Assembly: GCF_025264625.1 (NCBI RefSeq)
Contig: NZ_CP093313.1
Location: 3,224,001 to 3,288,000, forward strand
DNA from: Occallatibacter riparius
Lineage (GTDB): Bacteria; Acidobacteriota; Terriglobia; Terriglobales; Acidobacteriaceae
Length of the DNA stretch: 64,000 nt
Direction of reading: 5' to 3'
Shown: positions 63,390-64,000 of the stretch, piece after piece
How the letters are laid out: each line of letters begins with the position of its first letter
How positions within the stretch are numbered: the stretch's first letter is position 1
Translations under genes and position numbers: made by a program
Notes under the pieces: generated by a model
The model's database searches: none
What the model was told of the DNA's origin: nothing
What the model saw: the letters and a program-made list of their open reading frames with translations, nothing else

Positions 63390-64000
63390 TTACTGGCCGC
63401 CCTGATCCGGCTGTTGCTGCATAGCCTTGGCGTTGTAGGCAATCAGGTTCTTCTTCTTATAGGTGTCGGCCACATTCGCGGCAAACACCGAGAACGCCTC
63501 GTTGCGGCGCTGGTCGACCATCTGCTCCTTTGCCTGGTCGAAGCTCTTCTGGATGTCCTGATCCGTGGGCGCGACCTTGTCGTCGATCTTGGCCACTACG
63601 CCGGTGCGGCCGGCATTGATGGGACCGCTGACGTCGCCGGGCTTCATCTCAAAGAGCTGCGGTGCAAGCTGACCCACCGCACCGAAGTCGGGAACCTGCG
63701 CGCTCTGGCCGACGAGGTCGCTGGTCTTCACGGTGGCGCCTTCCTCCTTGGCAGCCTTGGCGAAATCGCCCGCCTTGGCCTTGTTGGCCAGCTCCTGCGT
63801 CTTGGCATTCAGCAGTCCGGGAAGTTGCTGGTTGCGGAAGTCGTCGAGCACGTGGCTCTTCCAGTCGGCGAATGTAGGCGCATGCGCCTTCGTGATGTCC
63901 GTTACCTGGAAGATGGCGAACCCCTCTCCCGTGGTCGCGGTCTGCGGCTTATCACCCTTGTTGGTCTGGAAGGCTTTCGAGACAAGCTCGGCACCATCAG
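63390..64000 (-). CDS. PpiD/SurA-like peptidyl-prolyl isomerase, C-terminal part (runs off right edge)
   Basis: The frame is open to the end of the window, giving the last about 202 residues. It contains the PPIase/SurA-like region VPDFGAVGQLAPQLFEMKPG with DVSGPINAGRTGVVAKIDDK, preceded by a helical stretch (DDFRNQQLPGLLNAKTQELA) and ended by QQQPDQGGQ. This matches the C-terminal half of PpiD-type periplasmic foldases, which are inner-membrane anchored and assist outer-membrane proteins. The N-terminal anchor and first half lie beyond base 64000. Confidence 0.85.
   Translation of the reverse strand, partial: DGAELVSKAFQTNKGDKPQTATTGEGFAIFQVTDITKAHAPTFADWKSHVLDDFRNQQLPGLLNAKTQELANKAKAGDFAKAAKEEGATVKTSDLVGQSAQVPDFGAVGQLAPQLFEMKPGDVSGPINAGRTGVVAKIDDKVAPTDQDIQKSFDQAKEQMVDQRRNEAFSVFAANVADTYKKKNLIAYNAKAMQQQPDQGGQ

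Overview
The window reads like part of a GC-rich Acidobacteriota chromosome, probably class Terriglobia. This is inferred from the gene repertoire, not from a search. The clues are a very large TonB-dependent receptor with an N-terminal carboxypeptidase-regulatory domain, a giant secreted FG-GAP/Ig-repeat protein with the tail typical of this phylum, a DUF4139 protein carrying the same regulatory domain, GH29/GH127 glycosidases, many small degenerate intergenic repeats, and the order rpsP-KH-rimM-trmD-PpiD-like.

Layout. 1-5.1 kb is an RHS polymorphic-toxin array: three partial copies of one RHS core. Two of them are followed by different tip domains, each overlapping a downstream putative immunity gene by ATGA. 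5.2-13.6 kb holds a three-domain kinase/M23/class III aminotransferase fusion, the FG-GAP/Ig protein and a beta-barrel protein. 13.7-14.4 kb is an internally deleted IS110-type element. 14.6-21.9 kb is a tight five-gene minus-strand operon (SWIM protein, DUF5691, MoxR ATPase, DUF5682, VWA). 22-25 kb is sparse and decayed, with a cupin gene, a broken membrane-protein gene and a stand-alone receiver. 25.3-31.3 kb pairs the TonB receptor with a divergent sensor kinase. 31.6-36.9 kb is a run of broken genes (alcohol dehydrogenase, SDR, LysR, GH127), followed by an intact GH29 fucosidase.

39.0-45.0 kb is a plus-strand run: two small proteins, a small membrane protein, an ammonium transporter, a TPR protein, a Kef-type antiporter and a membrane-anchored protein kinase homologue that lacks the catalytic HRD aspartate. 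45.2-47.0 kb contains a dead tyrosine recombinase and an N-truncated alpha/beta hydrolase. 47.0-55.9 kb has an alkyltransferase-like DNA repair protein coupled to an ATP-grasp protein, the DUF4139 protein, DinB, two esterases and an ABC exporter. 55.9-60.3 kb has a two-domain M16 peptidase, a PER-like class A beta-lactamase and a small exported protein. 60.5-63.4 kb is the core ribosome/tRNA-modification cluster, followed by a PpiD-like foldase that runs off the right edge.

How parts fit together. The RHS region looks like a cassette store that captures toxin tips with their immunity genes. The MoxR/VWA operon looks like a chaperone-type remodelling system whose partners are DUF5682, DUF5691 and the SWIM protein. 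The Amt/TPR/Kef/pseudokinase run suggests coordinated ammonium and ion transport with a non-catalytic regulatory kinase fold. No CRISPR array, tRNA or rRNA was recognised.
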